The notes: a model not told the origin generated them from the letters alone. A DNA stretch of 64,000 nt from Campylobacter concisus (GCF_015679985.1 NZ_CP049239.1:1488001-1552000); one strand, 5' to 3'; positions 8,106 through 17,659 are shown, counted from the first letter of the stretch. Numbers and translations: made by a program.

Positions 8106-10417
8106 ACTCTAGCTATCATTTGAGGATCTTGTCTTACAAGGTCTTCAAATTCTTCCGCGCTCATAGGACGAGATAAGAAAAGTCCTTGCACTTCATTACA
8201 ATCAAGCTCTTTTAAGAAACGAATGTCTTCTTCTTTTTCTATGCCTTTTGCACCAACTTTTATCTTCATTGCCTTTGCTAAATCAATAATTGCAGATACG
8301 ATTTGTGCATCTATTTTGCTATTTGATGCTTGAGCAACAAATTCACTTGCTATTTTTATACGCTTAACACCGTATTTTCTAATATAAATAAATGAAGTAT
8401 ATCCAGAGCCAAAATTATCTATGCAAACATCTATATTATTTTCTTTAAGAATAGAAAAAATTTTATCGAGCGTTTTAGAATTATTTGTCCATATTTCTTC
8501 GCCAAATTCTATTTCAAAAAGCTCTGGATTTATATGGTGCGAGCGTAAGCTAGAAACAAAATCTAAAACAAATTTTTCTGATTTACTTTGAATCTGTGCA
8601 ACATTTATACTTATTTTTGGTATCAAGAGTTTTTCTTTTTGCCATCTATCTACATACTCTATGGTCTTTGAAACTAAAAGCGAGCAAATATCGTTTAAGA
8701 TATCACTATTTACATTGACCTCTTTCATAAATTTACTTGCTTCCATCAAGCCAAATTTTTCTGATTTCCAATATAAAAAAACCTCTGCGTAGATCATTTT
8801 TTCGATTTTTAGATCAAATATTGGTTGAAAATATACATGAAGGTCTTCTTGCAAATTAGCTTTTTTAAGCGCGATCTCGATGCTTGAGCTTAGGTGCATT
8901 TCATTGCTAATTTTATCGCTATAAACCATAGGATTTAAAGCTGGATTTTTCTTGGCGTAATACATTGCCATATCTGCATTTTTTATAATATTTCTTGGAT
9001 TTGCCGTACTATTTTTTGTTGCTACGTCTATGCCTATTATGCACTTAAGCCCAAAGTGATATCTATCTATTTGAATTGGCTTTTCAATAGCGTCTTTTAA
9101 GGCAATACCAAGATTTAAGCGTTTTGTATGACTATTTATCTCCATTTTTGCTAATACGATAAATTCGTCCGCACTAATCCTTGCTATGGCCTCTTGTCTA
9201 TTGCAAACTTCAAGTATCCTTTTTGCAACTAGTTTTAAAATTCTATCGCCTATTTCATGCCCGTAAGATGTATTTATGCTTTTAAAACGGCTTAAATTTA
9301 TATAATAAACTGCGATTTCCTCATCTTCAGAAATGCTTTTACACATTCTCTCAAGCTCATTTACTATAAAATTTCTATTGCCAAGGTCTGTTAGATAGTC
9401 TTTCTCAGACATATCTTGAAGTCTTAAATTTGCGAGCATAAGTTCATTGGTCCGCTCATGCATCGACTTTTCCATTTCTCTATGAAGATTTCTCTCATAA
9501 TCTAATATTTTTCTGCTTGCAATAGAGCTTTTAACATAGTAATTAACAATAGCATTTACAACTAAAACAAAAAGTGAGATGAGCGCACTAAAAGATGTTA
9601 GATCTTCTTGTAATAGCAAAGGCAAAACTATTATTATTGGTAGCCATTTTGATCCTATTGAGATATCTTTATCAGTATTTGTAACATATTCGTTTTGGGC
9701 TTTTAAATGAAAAGCTCCTATCATTAAAAAGAAGAAAGGAACGATATACAAAAAATCTATTTTATGGCCAAAATTTACATTTGAGATCTGACTATAAAAA
9801 ATAAATAAATTTAGCATCGTAAATAAAATGCTAGCTGATATAAGGTAAAAGCCACTAATTCTTATATGAAGCAAACTACTTGTAAAAATCTCACTTAAAG
9901 TAATAAAAAGTATAAGAAAATTTATGGCTACAATAGAGAGAAAAACAATATTTGATCTATTATTTATCATTGATGAAATATCTATTTCGTCAAAAATACC
10001 ATATATTAAAATTACTATTAAAAAAAAGACACTTATGCTATCCATAATGATGGCTAGTTTCTCTTGACTGGCTGCAAATTTTGAATACAAAAATATACTA
10101 ACGCCAGTTAAAATAGATATCATCGGCAACATAAAAAACACATCAAGATACGCATAAGAACTATGAGCCCGCAATAGCACATCTTGATTTGACACCATTA
10201 GTGCATCGCAAATAGACCATAAAAAAACACCAAAACATATTGCAAGCCAATGCGTTATTTTGGTTTTTACTTTATCCATTGAAGTATAAATGCCAAAAGT
10301 TATTATAAAGAAACTAAGCAAAATAGATATTTTTCCAATTAGATTATAGTCTAGTAAAGATGCTAATAGTGCAAATACGAATAGTGCTACAACTGCAACC
10401 AAGATCCATTTTCGCAT
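8102..10417 (-). CDS. Membrane GGDEF-EAL protein with degenerate active sites
   Basis: 771 residues: about nine membrane segments in residues 5-310, a short coiled coil (LHREMEKSMHERTNELML), a GGDEF domain (about 345-495) and an EAL domain (about 510-765). The GGDEF signature reads RISADEF (about 417), so both glycines are replaced. The EAL motif reads AEVFLYW (about 542) instead of EALxRW, the DDFG loop is IDNFGSGYTS, and the usual AEGVE is AKGIE. It is therefore predicted not to make or cleave c-di-GMP and may instead sense it or act through protein contacts. It is a paralogue of the gene at 11081, which keeps its EAL residues. Confidence 0.9.
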   Translation of the reverse strand: MRKWILVAVVALFVFALLASLLDYNLIGKISILLSFFIITFGIYTSMDKVKTKITHWLAICFGVFLWSICDALMVSNQDVLLRAHSSYAYLDVFFMLPMISILTGVSIFLYSKFAASQEKLAIIMDSISVFFLIVILIYGIFDEIDISSMINNRSNIVFLSIVAINFLILFITLSEIFTSSLLHIRISGFYLISASILFTMLNLFIFYSQISNVNFGHKIDFLYIVPFFFLMIGAFHLKAQNEYVTNTDKDISIGSKWLPIIIVLPLLLQEDLTSFSALISLFVLVVNAIVNYYVKSSIASRKILDYERNLHREMEKSMHERTNELMLANLRLQDMSEKDYLTDLGNRNFIVNELERMCKSISEDEEIAVYYINLSRFKSINTSYGHEIGDRILKLVAKRILEVCNRQEAIARISADEFIVLAKMEINSHTKRLNLGIALKDAIEKPIQIDRYHFGLKCIIGIDVATKNSTANPRNIIKNADMAMYYAKKNPALNPMVYSDKISNEMHLSSSIEIALKKANLQEDLHVYFQPIFDLKIEKMIYAEVFLYWKSEKFGLMEASKFMKEVNVNSDILNDICSLLVSKTIEYVDRWQKEKLLIPKISINVAQIQSKSEKFVLDFVSSLRSHHINPELFEIEFGEEIWTNNSKTLDKIFSILKENNIDVCIDNFGSGYTSFIYIRKYGVKRIKIASEFVAQASNSKIDAQIVSAIIDLAKAMKIKVGAKGIEKEEDIRFLKELDCNEVQGLFLSRPMSAEEFEDLVRQDPQMIARV

Positions 10418-10507
10418 GCCAGTTATAGATGATTTTGATAATAAAAAAATAGTGTCCCTCTCCTAAGAAATAGTCCAAATTATACAAAAATTGACTTTGC
10501 TTTTGGT

Positions 10508-10513
10508 TATAAT
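10508..10513 (+). promoter_or_regulatory. -10 element TATAAT upstream of the YcxB-like gene
   Basis: Perfect TATAAT 35 bases before the ATG at 10549, preceded by a T-rich stretch as is common in Campylobacter sigma-70 promoters; AAAGG lies before the start codon. Confidence 0.55.
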
Positions 10514-10548
10514 TTCCCAAAAAATTTTAAAATTCACAAAGGTATCTT

Positions 10549-11088
10549 ATGAAGTGCAATATCGTCATAAATGGACAAAATTTAATAGATTATAAATCTT
10601 TTATCTTATTTTTCTCAAAGGCGGCAAGAAAGCAGTATTTTATAAACACTTTTATGATATTTACTGAAGCCATCATAGCTGGTTTTGTTGCTGATATGCT
10701 ATTAAAAAGTAAAATTTTTACTGTTATTGGAGCTGTTTTTGCTATATTTTGGATCATTTTTTATCCTATTTTTTTAAAAAGAAGTCGCATAGCTGCATTA
10801 AAAAGAATTGAAATTTCAGACGTTCAAAAGCAAATGAATTTTGAAGTAAATGAGAAATTTCTGGCTTACTATGAAGACGAACCCAAAGAAAATGAAAAAT
10901 TTGACCTAAATAAAGTTAGTGAAATTTATGAGCTCAAAAATATTTTTATCATTTTTTTAGAAGAAAAAATTCATCTAATAATCCCAAAAGATGAAGCTAG
11001 CTCAAAAATGATAAATGAGCTGGCTAAACTTTGCAATAAAGATATTTTAAAATTTGAAAATTTTAGTGCAAAGAGTGTGCTTAAATAG
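10549..11088 (+). CDS. YcxB-like two-helix membrane protein
   Basis: 179 residues with two adjacent hydrophobic segments (about 33-53 and 58-76) followed by a soluble C-terminal domain. The layout, with the strand motif KFLAYYEDEPKENEKFDLNKVSEIYELKNIFIIF split by turns, and IIPKDE near residue 145, resembles YcxB-like proteins, a family of unknown function with two N-terminal helices and a PH-like domain. It lies between the two GGDEF/EAL genes and overlaps the end of the convergent one by eight bases. No direct sign that it acts with them apart from position. Confidence 0.6.
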   Translation: MKCNIVINGQNLIDYKSFILFFSKAARKQYFINTFMIFTEAIIAGFVADMLLKSKIFTVIGAVFAIFWIIFYPIFLKRSRIAALKRIEISDVQKQMNFEVNEKFLAYYEDEPKENEKFDLNKVSEIYELKNIFIIFLEEKIHLIIPKDEASSKMINELAKLCNKDILKFENFSAKSVLK

Positions 11089-13408
11089 CACTTATTATAA
11101 GCTTTTCAAAATCCTCTGCACTCATAGGCTTACCCCAAAGATACCCTTGCACCTCATCACATCCAAGCTCTCTTAAAATTTCAAGCTGGGTTTCATCTTC
11201 GACGCCTTCAGCAATAGTCTTTAGCTCCACATTTTTAGCCAAAGCTATAACGCTTTTTACTACGTCTTTATCTATATCATTTTTAGCAATATTATCTATC
11301 AGCTCTTTAGCGATCTTTAGGCGACTCATAGGATATTTTTTGATATAACTCATCGATGAAAAACCGGTGCCAAAATCATCTATGGATATGCAAATTCCTC
11401 TATTAGAAAGCTCAAATAACGCGCTTTGCATCATCTCTTCGGCATTTACAAGGCTAGCCTCAGTGATCTCAACATCTACACAAGATGGATCGATGCCGTA
11501 TCTATCTATATAGCTTAAAAATTTAGATGCAAAATTTATATTATCAATCTGCTTTGGCGAGATATTTATGCCTATTTTTAGGTTTGTATTATATTTTTCA
11601 TTCCAAAAGGCCATTTGTTTTATAGCATTTTTTGCCACCCATTTTCCTATTGCATTGATAATAAAGCTTTGTTCAGCTATTGGGATAAATTTTGATTGAT
11701 CTACCGGACCTTTTATAGGAGAGTTCCACCTAACAAGAGCCTCTGCTCCTACTATTTTTTTACCTTCTATTAGATACTGGGGCTGAAATTTTAGCTCAAA
11801 TTCTTCATCAAAGCTTATGCTATTTAGCAATATTTCTATGTAGTTTCTATCCTGAATAATGCTTTTTATATCACTATAAAAAACGTACTTTTCAGATGCA
11901 TCTTTCTTTGCTGCTTCTAGTGCTGCTTCTGATTGCATGATAAAATCATCAGCTAAAATTTCACTAGTTTGTATCGAGCTAATCCCTATTTTCGCATCAA
12001 GTACAATTTTATAATCATCTATAACGATTGGCTCTGAAATAGCTTTTAGTAGATAATGTAAAAATTCCCTGCAATGCACATTTTCATTTTGTTTGATAAC
12101 AACGATAAAGTCATCGCCGCCAGATCTTGCAAATAAGGAATCGTTTGGTGGCAATATTGACTCAATATTTAAAGCGAACTTTGCTATTACATCATCGCCG
12201 ATATAGTGCCCGTACGAGTCATTTATCGCTTTAAAATGGTTTATGTCAATACTATAAATATCTATCTTTTCTCCAAGTGCCTTTGACTTTATCATCTCTT
12301 CAAGCCTTGCAATAAAATACTGGCGATTTAGAGCATTCGTTAGATAATCATATTTACTGATCCTTTGTAGGTGCCTATTTGTCTCTTCAAGCTCTTTTAC
12401 TTTACTTTCTATCTGATTATTTAATACTTTTTTGATATGTATTTCACGTTTAATTAAAATATCCATCTTTCTAACATTAGAAAATGTATAAGATAATGCC
12501 CCGTATGCAAGCAAAGTAACTAAAATAGAAAATAACCATGTCAAATTTATCTTCCAAGAGTACAAGATCATAATTGTCAAAAATGCGGCAAAAACAAATA
12601 GCTTTTGTATTAAAATTTTATCAAAATCGTTTCTGAGCGCCCTAAATTTTAGATTTGCCTCACCCTCTCTTAAATGAAGCGTAGCAACAAACAACATAAA
12701 AAATGCACTCTTAAATACAATGTCGTATCCAAAAAAGGATATTTCATCTATCCAAAAATCCATTGTAGTGGTAAAAATATCATAAGTGCTTATTACAATA
12801 AGCGCTATCAAGCATAAAAGTATAGATAGTCTTCTTTTTGAAAATTTAAGTGAAAAAAACGCAACAAATGAGGTACAAAACATAAATAAATCTATGGCAA
12901 TGTAACTTAGATTAAAAAAATCTTTTTGGCTTAAAACTTGAGTTAAATTTCTATCAAAAATCATAAACCACATAAAGCTAAAATATATTGCGGAAATAGA
13001 GACTGAGTCCACAAATACTTGCATTAAAAATAAATTTTTCAAATTTTTGATCAAAATGTAAAAGGCAGAAAATGCGAACATAAAATATGAAACTACGTAT
13101 GAGATTTGTATAAAATTGACTTTAGAAAGAAATTGTTTAAAAAAATCAACCTTATCATATAGCATCCACATAGTGTCTGATGCTACCCAGCAAGTAAGGC
13201 CTAGTAATATATATATCCAATATGTTTTTAAATTCCTTGTCTCTTTTAGCTTTAAAAAGATAAATAATGTGATCATAAAATCAAATAGAGCAGTAATTAT
13301 GTCTTCATAAAAACCACTAGCAATAAAATAACTAACAACATATGCACAAAAAAGTATCAACATAAATAAAAAAGATGCTTGATTATCGTTGCTTATTTTA
13401 CTTATCAT
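11081..13408 (-). CDS. Membrane GGDEF-EAL protein with intact EAL site
   Basis: 775 residues: about ten membrane segments in residues 10-315, a helical linker, GGDEF (about 350-500) and EAL (about 515-770). The GGDEF signature is RSGGDDF (about 429), a conservative change that keeps both glycines and the acidic pair. The EAL domain keeps its phosphodiesterase residues: AEALVRW (about 557), NISPKQ, VEITE, the metal loop IDDFGTGFSS (about 679), KIAKE and AEGVED, then DEVQGYLWGKP. It is therefore a probable c-di-GMP phosphodiesterase with a possible cyclase or regulatory GGDEF domain. Tandem paralogue of the 8102 gene. It starts 19 bases downstream of the ciaB stop and may be in one transcript with ciaB. 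Confidence 0.92.
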   Translation of the reverse strand: MISKISNDNQASFLFMLILFCAYVVSYFIASGFYEDIITALFDFMITLFIFLKLKETRNLKTYWIYILLGLTCWVASDTMWMLYDKVDFFKQFLSKVNFIQISYVVSYFMFAFSAFYILIKNLKNLFLMQVFVDSVSISAIYFSFMWFMIFDRNLTQVLSQKDFFNLSYIAIDLFMFCTSFVAFFSLKFSKRRLSILLCLIALIVISTYDIFTTTMDFWIDEISFFGYDIVFKSAFFMLFVATLHLREGEANLKFRALRNDFDKILIQKLFVFAAFLTIMILYSWKINLTWLFSILVTLLAYGALSYTFSNVRKMDILIKREIHIKKVLNNQIESKVKELEETNRHLQRISKYDYLTNALNRQYFIARLEEMIKSKALGEKIDIYSIDINHFKAINDSYGHYIGDDVIAKFALNIESILPPNDSLFARSGGDDFIVVIKQNENVHCREFLHYLLKAISEPIVIDDYKIVLDAKIGISSIQTSEILADDFIMQSEAALEAAKKDASEKYVFYSDIKSIIQDRNYIEILLNSISFDEEFELKFQPQYLIEGKKIVGAEALVRWNSPIKGPVDQSKFIPIAEQSFIINAIGKWVAKNAIKQMAFWNEKYNTNLKIGINISPKQIDNINFASKFLSYIDRYGIDPSCVDVEITEASLVNAEEMMQSALFELSNRGICISIDDFGTGFSSMSYIKKYPMSRLKIAKELIDNIAKNDIDKDVVKSVIALAKNVELKTIAEGVEDETQLEILRELGCDEVQGYLWGKPMSAEDFEKLIISAI

Positions 13409-13427
13409 GTTCTGTCTTTATATATCT

Positions 13428-15260
13428 TTACTTTGCCTTTTTGGCTAAGCTTTGCCACCTTTGCCACTCGCCACTTTCATCGACGTCGTTGCCGATAGCT
13501 TCGTATCTAGCGTAAAAATGCTCAACAAATTTCTTGCACTCTTCATCTTTTGGCAGATAGCTTTGCTCATCTTTTTGACAAAATTTCTCTAAAAATGTGC
13601 TCGCATCAACTTTTTTAGCGTATGTTTGCGCTAGATCATAGTAGTTTTCTAAGCAAATTTCTTTAAATTTAGCGTAAGCTTGCTCGCTCATATCTACGCT
13701 TAGCCTGCCGTCAAATTTAAGCACCCCAGCTCTAAAAAGCAAACTAAGATGTATGAGCCCCTCGCAGTAGTACGCCCTCACCTCATCAACCTTTCGCCAC
13801 GCGATAAGCCCAACAGCACGGGCGATTAGCTCGTGAAAGACAGCCATTTTATACTCCGCCTCTTCGTGCAAGAAAAAATTTACTAGCCCACCAGTTGTCG
13901 CCTTATACTCTTCTATAAATTTAAAGACGCCACTTTTATTCATGCTCATCTCGGTATCAAGCCCGATAAAGAGGATGTGTCCAAACTCATGGCCAATTGT
14001 TGAAATTTCATATACTTTTTTCCAAATTTTTGGCTTTAAAAATAAAATTTCTCTACCAAAATCCAAAAATTCCTTGTTAAAAATTTCAGCCCCAAGCTTC
14101 ATAAAAGGCTTTGCCTTTGCGCCCTCGTAGACGTGATTTACAAAAGCAAAAATTTTCTTACCACATTTTACGCTAACACTCTCATCATTTGGCACGACTT
14201 GAGCACTAAAAAGTCCATTTAATTCCGCACCATAATAAATCATCGGCACGCTTATATAAAGCTGCGTCCTAGCGATATTTTCGCTAACTGCCTTGTTTGT
14301 CGAGGCATTATCAAACTTGATCTTTTCGCAAACGCTCTTATAAGTTTTTGACACTTTTTCTTTAAATTTAAGCTCATCAATGCCCTCGCTATCAACCAGC
14401 CTGATATCCCATTCAAGCGCAACTGCGTGCGTGTAGGCATCCTCGTAGTATTCTAGCGGATGGCCTGGCTGAAGTGCTCCTTTTACATCCATCCACGCTA
14501 TCTCGGCCTCTTGCCATGCATTTATCACCTTTGCATTGTCCTCTTCACAAAAGGCGTTTTGTAGCTTTTCAAGGTATTTGACATAAGATTTTTGCTCGTC
14601 GTTTTTAGCTAAATTTCTTAAAATTTCAAGATTTTTAGCAAAGACGCTTTTAAGCTCTCTCACCTCATTTTTAAAAGCAAGTGCGTAAGGCAAAAAGCTA
14701 AATTTCTCGCCCTCTTCGCAAACTGCGCCATAAGTTCTATCAGCCCTTACACCGTTACTATCGCACTGAAATAAGCCGTTTTTATTGATAAACTCATTTG
14801 CCAGGCTTAAATCTTTAAATTTAGCTTCAAACTCTTTATTTGTAGTGTCGATAATGCGATCCTGCCATGAAATTTGCCACGTATTTAGACTAAGCCCAAG
14901 CTCATGCATAGCCTGCACAAAGGCTTGATTAAACTGATCTAAAATTTTTTCTTCTTTGGCCTTTTCTAAAAGCTTGGCGTGCAGATTTTCATATAAATTT
15001 CTAACGTAGCCATACATTAAATTTAGTACACTTTTTTGCTCGTCTTCGCCTAAATTTAGCTTTTTTAGCTCATTTCGAAGCGGATCTACTTTAAGATCTA
15101 CTATCCTTCTTGCAAGGGCTAGTTTTTGGCTTGGTGTGCCAGCAAGAGCACAAATTTTAACAGCCTCATTTATGATATCATCATCTAAATTTTTATAAAT
15201 AGCATTTAACTTGTTTTTTTGCTCTTTTGTGAGTTCATTTAATCTTTTAAAATCGTTCAT
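13428..15260 (-). CDS. ciaB: Campylobacter invasion antigen B homologue with HEFGH motif
   Basis: 610 residues, the same length as C. jejuni CiaB, and with the family's opening pattern (a helical N-terminus followed by LALARRIVDLKVDPLRNELK). CiaB is known as a secreted protein needed for full host-cell invasion in C. jejuni. No signal peptide or membrane segment is visible, in keeping with export through the flagellar apparatus. Around residue 423 the sequence TIGHEFGHILF has the HExxH zinc-protease form, and an EEYKATTGG segment follows about 25 residues later, where a third ligand could sit. No enzyme activity is established for CiaB to my knowledge, so that part is inference. Confidence 0.9.
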   Translation of the reverse strand: MNDFKRLNELTKEQKNKLNAIYKNLDDDIINEAVKICALAGTPSQKLALARRIVDLKVDPLRNELKKLNLGEDEQKSVLNLMYGYVRNLYENLHAKLLEKAKEEKILDQFNQAFVQAMHELGLSLNTWQISWQDRIIDTTNKEFEAKFKDLSLANEFINKNGLFQCDSNGVRADRTYGAVCEEGEKFSFLPYALAFKNEVRELKSVFAKNLEILRNLAKNDEQKSYVKYLEKLQNAFCEEDNAKVINAWQEAEIAWMDVKGALQPGHPLEYYEDAYTHAVALEWDIRLVDSEGIDELKFKEKVSKTYKSVCEKIKFDNASTNKAVSENIARTQLYISVPMIYYGAELNGLFSAQVVPNDESVSVKCGKKIFAFVNHVYEGAKAKPFMKLGAEIFNKEFLDFGREILFLKPKIWKKVYEISTIGHEFGHILFIGLDTEMSMNKSGVFKFIEEYKATTGGLVNFFLHEEAEYKMAVFHELIARAVGLIAWRKVDEVRAYYCEGLIHLSLLFRAGVLKFDGRLSVDMSEQAYAKFKEICLENYYDLAQTYAKKVDASTFLEKFCQKDEQSYLPKDEECKKFVEHFYARYEAIGNDVDESGEWQRWQSLAKKAK

Positions 15261-15350
15261 TTTTTCATCCCCTGAAGTTGCAAGATTTTAGCATAAAGCC
15301 TTAAAATTTGCTACAATCAACCAAAAATTTTAACATCTAAAAGGCAAAAA

Positions 15351-15764
15351 ATGGATATTTTAAAGGATTTTGGTGAGCCACGTATCAAACAAGTTATGTT
15401 GCCAAAGGACACAAACTCAGCTGGAAATATTTTTGGTGGCTGGATAATGAGTCAGATCGACCTTGCAGGTGCTCAGGCTGCTAGAGAAATTTCTCCTGAA
15501 CGCGTTGTGACCATTTCTATGAAAGAGATCATTTTTAAACAACCTGTTTTTGTTGGCGATGTGCTAAGCTGCTACGCTAGAATCATCTCCGTTGGTAAAA
15601 CCTCGATAACAACGCAAATAGAAGTGACTGCACTTAGGCTAAATGACGGTGGCTTTAGAGAGACTATACATGTCACAAGCGCTATTGCAACCTACGTCAG
15701 TGTAACAAAAGATGGACTTAAAAAGCCAATCGATGAGAAGCTAAAACAACTTCATGGATTTTAA
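15351..15764 (+). CDS. Acyl-CoA thioesterase, hotdog fold (YciA type)
   Basis: 137 residues. Hydrolyses acyl-CoA to free acid and CoA; the family is hexameric and cytoplasmic. Signature segments are MLPKDTNSAGNIFGGWIMSQ (catalytic Asn/Asp region, about 17-36), AGAQAAREIS, and FKQPVFVGDVLSCYARI (about 63). Related C. jejuni and H. pylori proteins are YciA-like thioesterases. A -10-like TACAAT lies about 40 bases upstream, and it is divergent from ciaB. It ends at a hairpin. Confidence 0.88.
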   Translation: MDILKDFGEPRIKQVMLPKDTNSAGNIFGGWIMSQIDLAGAQAAREISPERVVTISMKEIIFKQPVFVGDVLSCYARIISVGKTSITTQIEVTALRLNDGGFRETIHVTSAIATYVSVTKDGLKKPIDEKLKQLHGF

Positions 15765-15765
15765 A

Positions 15766-15794
15766 AATTTGGTTGCGATTTATGCAACCAAATT
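15766..15794. terminator. Hairpin after the thioesterase gene
   Basis: Perfect 11-bp inverted repeat AATTTGGTTGC (15766-15776) and GCAACCAAATT (15784-15794), loop of seven bases, starting one base after the stop codon. The plus-strand side is followed by A-rich rather than T-rich sequence, so it may work as a weak terminator or mRNA-end stabiliser. Confidence 0.6.
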
Positions 15795-15912
15795 AAAAAA
15801 TTAATACTACTTTTAAAAATTATTGAAATTCTTAAACTAAAAGCAATATTTTTCAACTTCTTTAAATGCTTTGTGAAGTAAAATCAGGCTCTATACATTT
15901 TTTGGGAGAAAA

Positions 15913-16551
15913 ATGAAAAAATCACGCCTAGGTCTTTTGCAAACACAAATCACAAAGATCCTAACTCAAAATGAGCTTGATAAATTTGAGTATAAAGAGC
16001 TACCAAAAACAAGCATAATCTACACCGAAGAGATCAAGATCATCATCTTAAAAAGTGGCTGTGCAAAGCTCTCATTTTTTGAAGATGGAGAGGAATTTAT
16101 CCTTTACCGTTTGGAAGCAAATAACATTGCTGTTCTTGATGATAACTGCGCTTTTGAAATTTTAGAAGATGCAAAAATTTACTCCATAAACTTAAGCGAA
16201 ATAAGTGAAATTTTATCAAATGTAAATGTTGTAGATGAAATTTTAAAAGCGGCGTTAAACGCCATTATCGTGCAACGTCAGATCATAAAATCAATACTTT
16301 TTGAAGATGCAAAAGGTAGGATTGCAAATTTTTTGATCGAGCTTGCAAAGGAGCAGGATCTAAAGCAAAATGGATATCACTACATATTTTTACCATTTTC
16401 TCTAAAGGTGCTTTCAAGCTTTGTGGGGCTCAAACGCCAAAGCGCTTCAACTACTTTTAATGAGCTTATAAAAGATGACATCATAAGAAAGATCACACCA
16501 CACGAGTTTTTAATAATTGATTATGAAAAACTTGAAAGTTACACAAACTAA
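15913..16551 (+). CDS. Crp/Fnr-family transcription regulator
   Basis: 212 residues: cyclic-nucleotide-like effector fold (about 20-110), a long dimer helix (IVQRQIIKSILFEDAKGRIANFLI, about 118-141), and a C-terminal winged helix with recognition-helix segment LSSFVGLKRQSASTTFNELI (about 163-182). Only two cysteines are present, so it is not a classical iron-sulfur FNR. It has its own ribosome site (GGGAGAAAA). It converges on the formate channel and hydrogenase operon, so control of those genes is possible but not shown. Family secure, signal unknown. Confidence 0.88.
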   Translation: MKKSRLGLLQTQITKILTQNELDKFEYKELPKTSIIYTEEIKIIILKSGCAKLSFFEDGEEFILYRLEANNIAVLDDNCAFEILEDAKIYSINLSEISEILSNVNVVDEILKAALNAIIVQRQIIKSILFEDAKGRIANFLIELAKEQDLKQNGYHYIFLPFSLKVLSSFVGLKRQSASTTFNELIKDDIIRKITPHEFLIIDYEKLESYTN

Positions 16552-16597
16552 AAATCAAAAATTTTTATAATGGCTAGCAAAGAGTAGCCTTAGAGGA

Positions 16598-16625
16598 TTA
16601 GTCTTTGCCAAAAAGCAAAGACTAA
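16598..16625 (+). terminator. Hairpin terminator after the Crp/Fnr gene
   Basis: Perfect 11-bp stem TTAGTCTTTGC (16598-16608) / GCAAAGACTAA (16615-16625), loop CAAAAA, followed on the plus strand by AAATTTTT. It overlaps the stop codon of the convergent channel gene; on that strand no T run follows, so it fits the plus strand better. Confidence 0.7.
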
Positions 16626-17497
16626 AAATTTTTAAGCTTTTTCTTCATATCAAATTTATTAGCCATAAAGCCAACTAAACCAACAAAGAAAAGTCCGCCG
16701 CAGATATTGCCCAGCGTAACTGGAACTAAGTTTTTACCGATAAAATTTCCCCAGTTTAAAACTTCTAGTTTTTCAGCCGTAATGCCATGTCCTAAAGCTG
16801 CAGCCGCAGCAGCGATATCTCCGCCGTTTGCTGCTATATAGTGAGCTTTTGAGATGATGGCTTCAGTGATTATGAACATATTTGCCACGCAGTGCTCCAT
16901 AGAGCAAGCCACAAATGCGCCGATCATCCACATAATGGCAAAGAATTTACCAGATAGATTGCTCTCACTTGTCGCAGTCCAAATAGACATACAAACAAAG
17001 ACGTTACAAAAAATTCCGCGGATAAATAGCTCATGAAATGGTGCTGTGATCTTGCCAATGCCAGCTGGTATAAAGTGCTGCAAGATATAGCCATCATACT
17101 TTAGTGGCAAGCCTGAGTAGTAGTACATATACGCAATCAATGCGCCACCAACGAAGTTAAATATCCAAACGATAGCCCAGTATCCGATAGTCTTACCTAG
17201 TTTTAGCTTTCCTTCATATGCACTAACACCACTTAAAACAGAGCTTGTAAAAAGATGTCCACCATAAAAGACAACCATCATAAGACCACAGCTAAATGTG
17301 ATACCGCCGATAAAATTTGAAAGACCAATAGACTGGTTTTCAGCCATACCAACTGTTGAGTGAGCCCAAAAAATATCACCCATAGCAATAGCAGCTCCAG
17401 CCATGATAGCAAGAAAAATAATACTAGTAAGCGGCATATGAGCCTTATGCTCCATAGAGCTTGAGACCGCTTGAGCAGTTTCTGCCGGATTTAACAT
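16622..17497 (-). CDS. focA: Formate/nitrite transporter (FNT) family channel
   Basis: 291 residues from the chosen start, with six membrane helices. FNT proteins are pentameric channels for formate, nitrite or hydrosulfide. Visible signatures are GLSNFIGGITFSCGLMMVVF (omega-loop region), LFTSSVLSG, and NFVGGALIAYM. The start at 17495-17497 (opening MLNPAETAQ) is preferred to an in-frame ATG 33 bases upstream because AAGGAGAATGTG sits just before it. Lying 162 bases downstream of hycI at the end of the hydrogenase operon, formate is the likely substrate; E. coli hyf likewise ends with a foc gene. Whether focA or a nitrite-type FNT is an inference from context. Confidence 0.85.
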   Translation of the reverse strand: MLNPAETAQAVSSSMEHKAHMPLTSIIFLAIMAGAAIAMGDIFWAHSTVGMAENQSIGLSNFIGGITFSCGLMMVVFYGGHLFTSSVLSGVSAYEGKLKLGKTIGYWAIVWIFNFVGGALIAYMYYYSGLPLKYDGYILQHFIPAGIGKITAPFHELFIRGIFCNVFVCMSIWTATSESNLSGKFFAIMWMIGAFVACSMEHCVANMFIITEAIISKAHYIAANGGDIAAAAAALGHGITAEKLEVLNWGNFIGKNLVPVTLGNICGGLFFVGLVGFMANKFDMKKKLKNF

Positions 17498-17659
17498 CAC
17501 ATTCTCCTTTTTATTTTCAATCTCGCACATGAGCCAGGCTCATCTTTGCGACCAAAGTTTAACACTTTGCAAAATCACTAAAGCCAAACCACTGCTTGAG
17601 ATTAAAAGCAAATTTTTGTCTTTAGTAACCAAAAGATTAAAATTAGCCATTTGCCAAAT

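Noticed and set aside
17498..17530. Longer N-terminus for the formate channel (start at 17530)
   Set aside because: No ribosome site there, whereas AAGGAG lies just before the start at 17497, which gives the usual FNT N-terminus.
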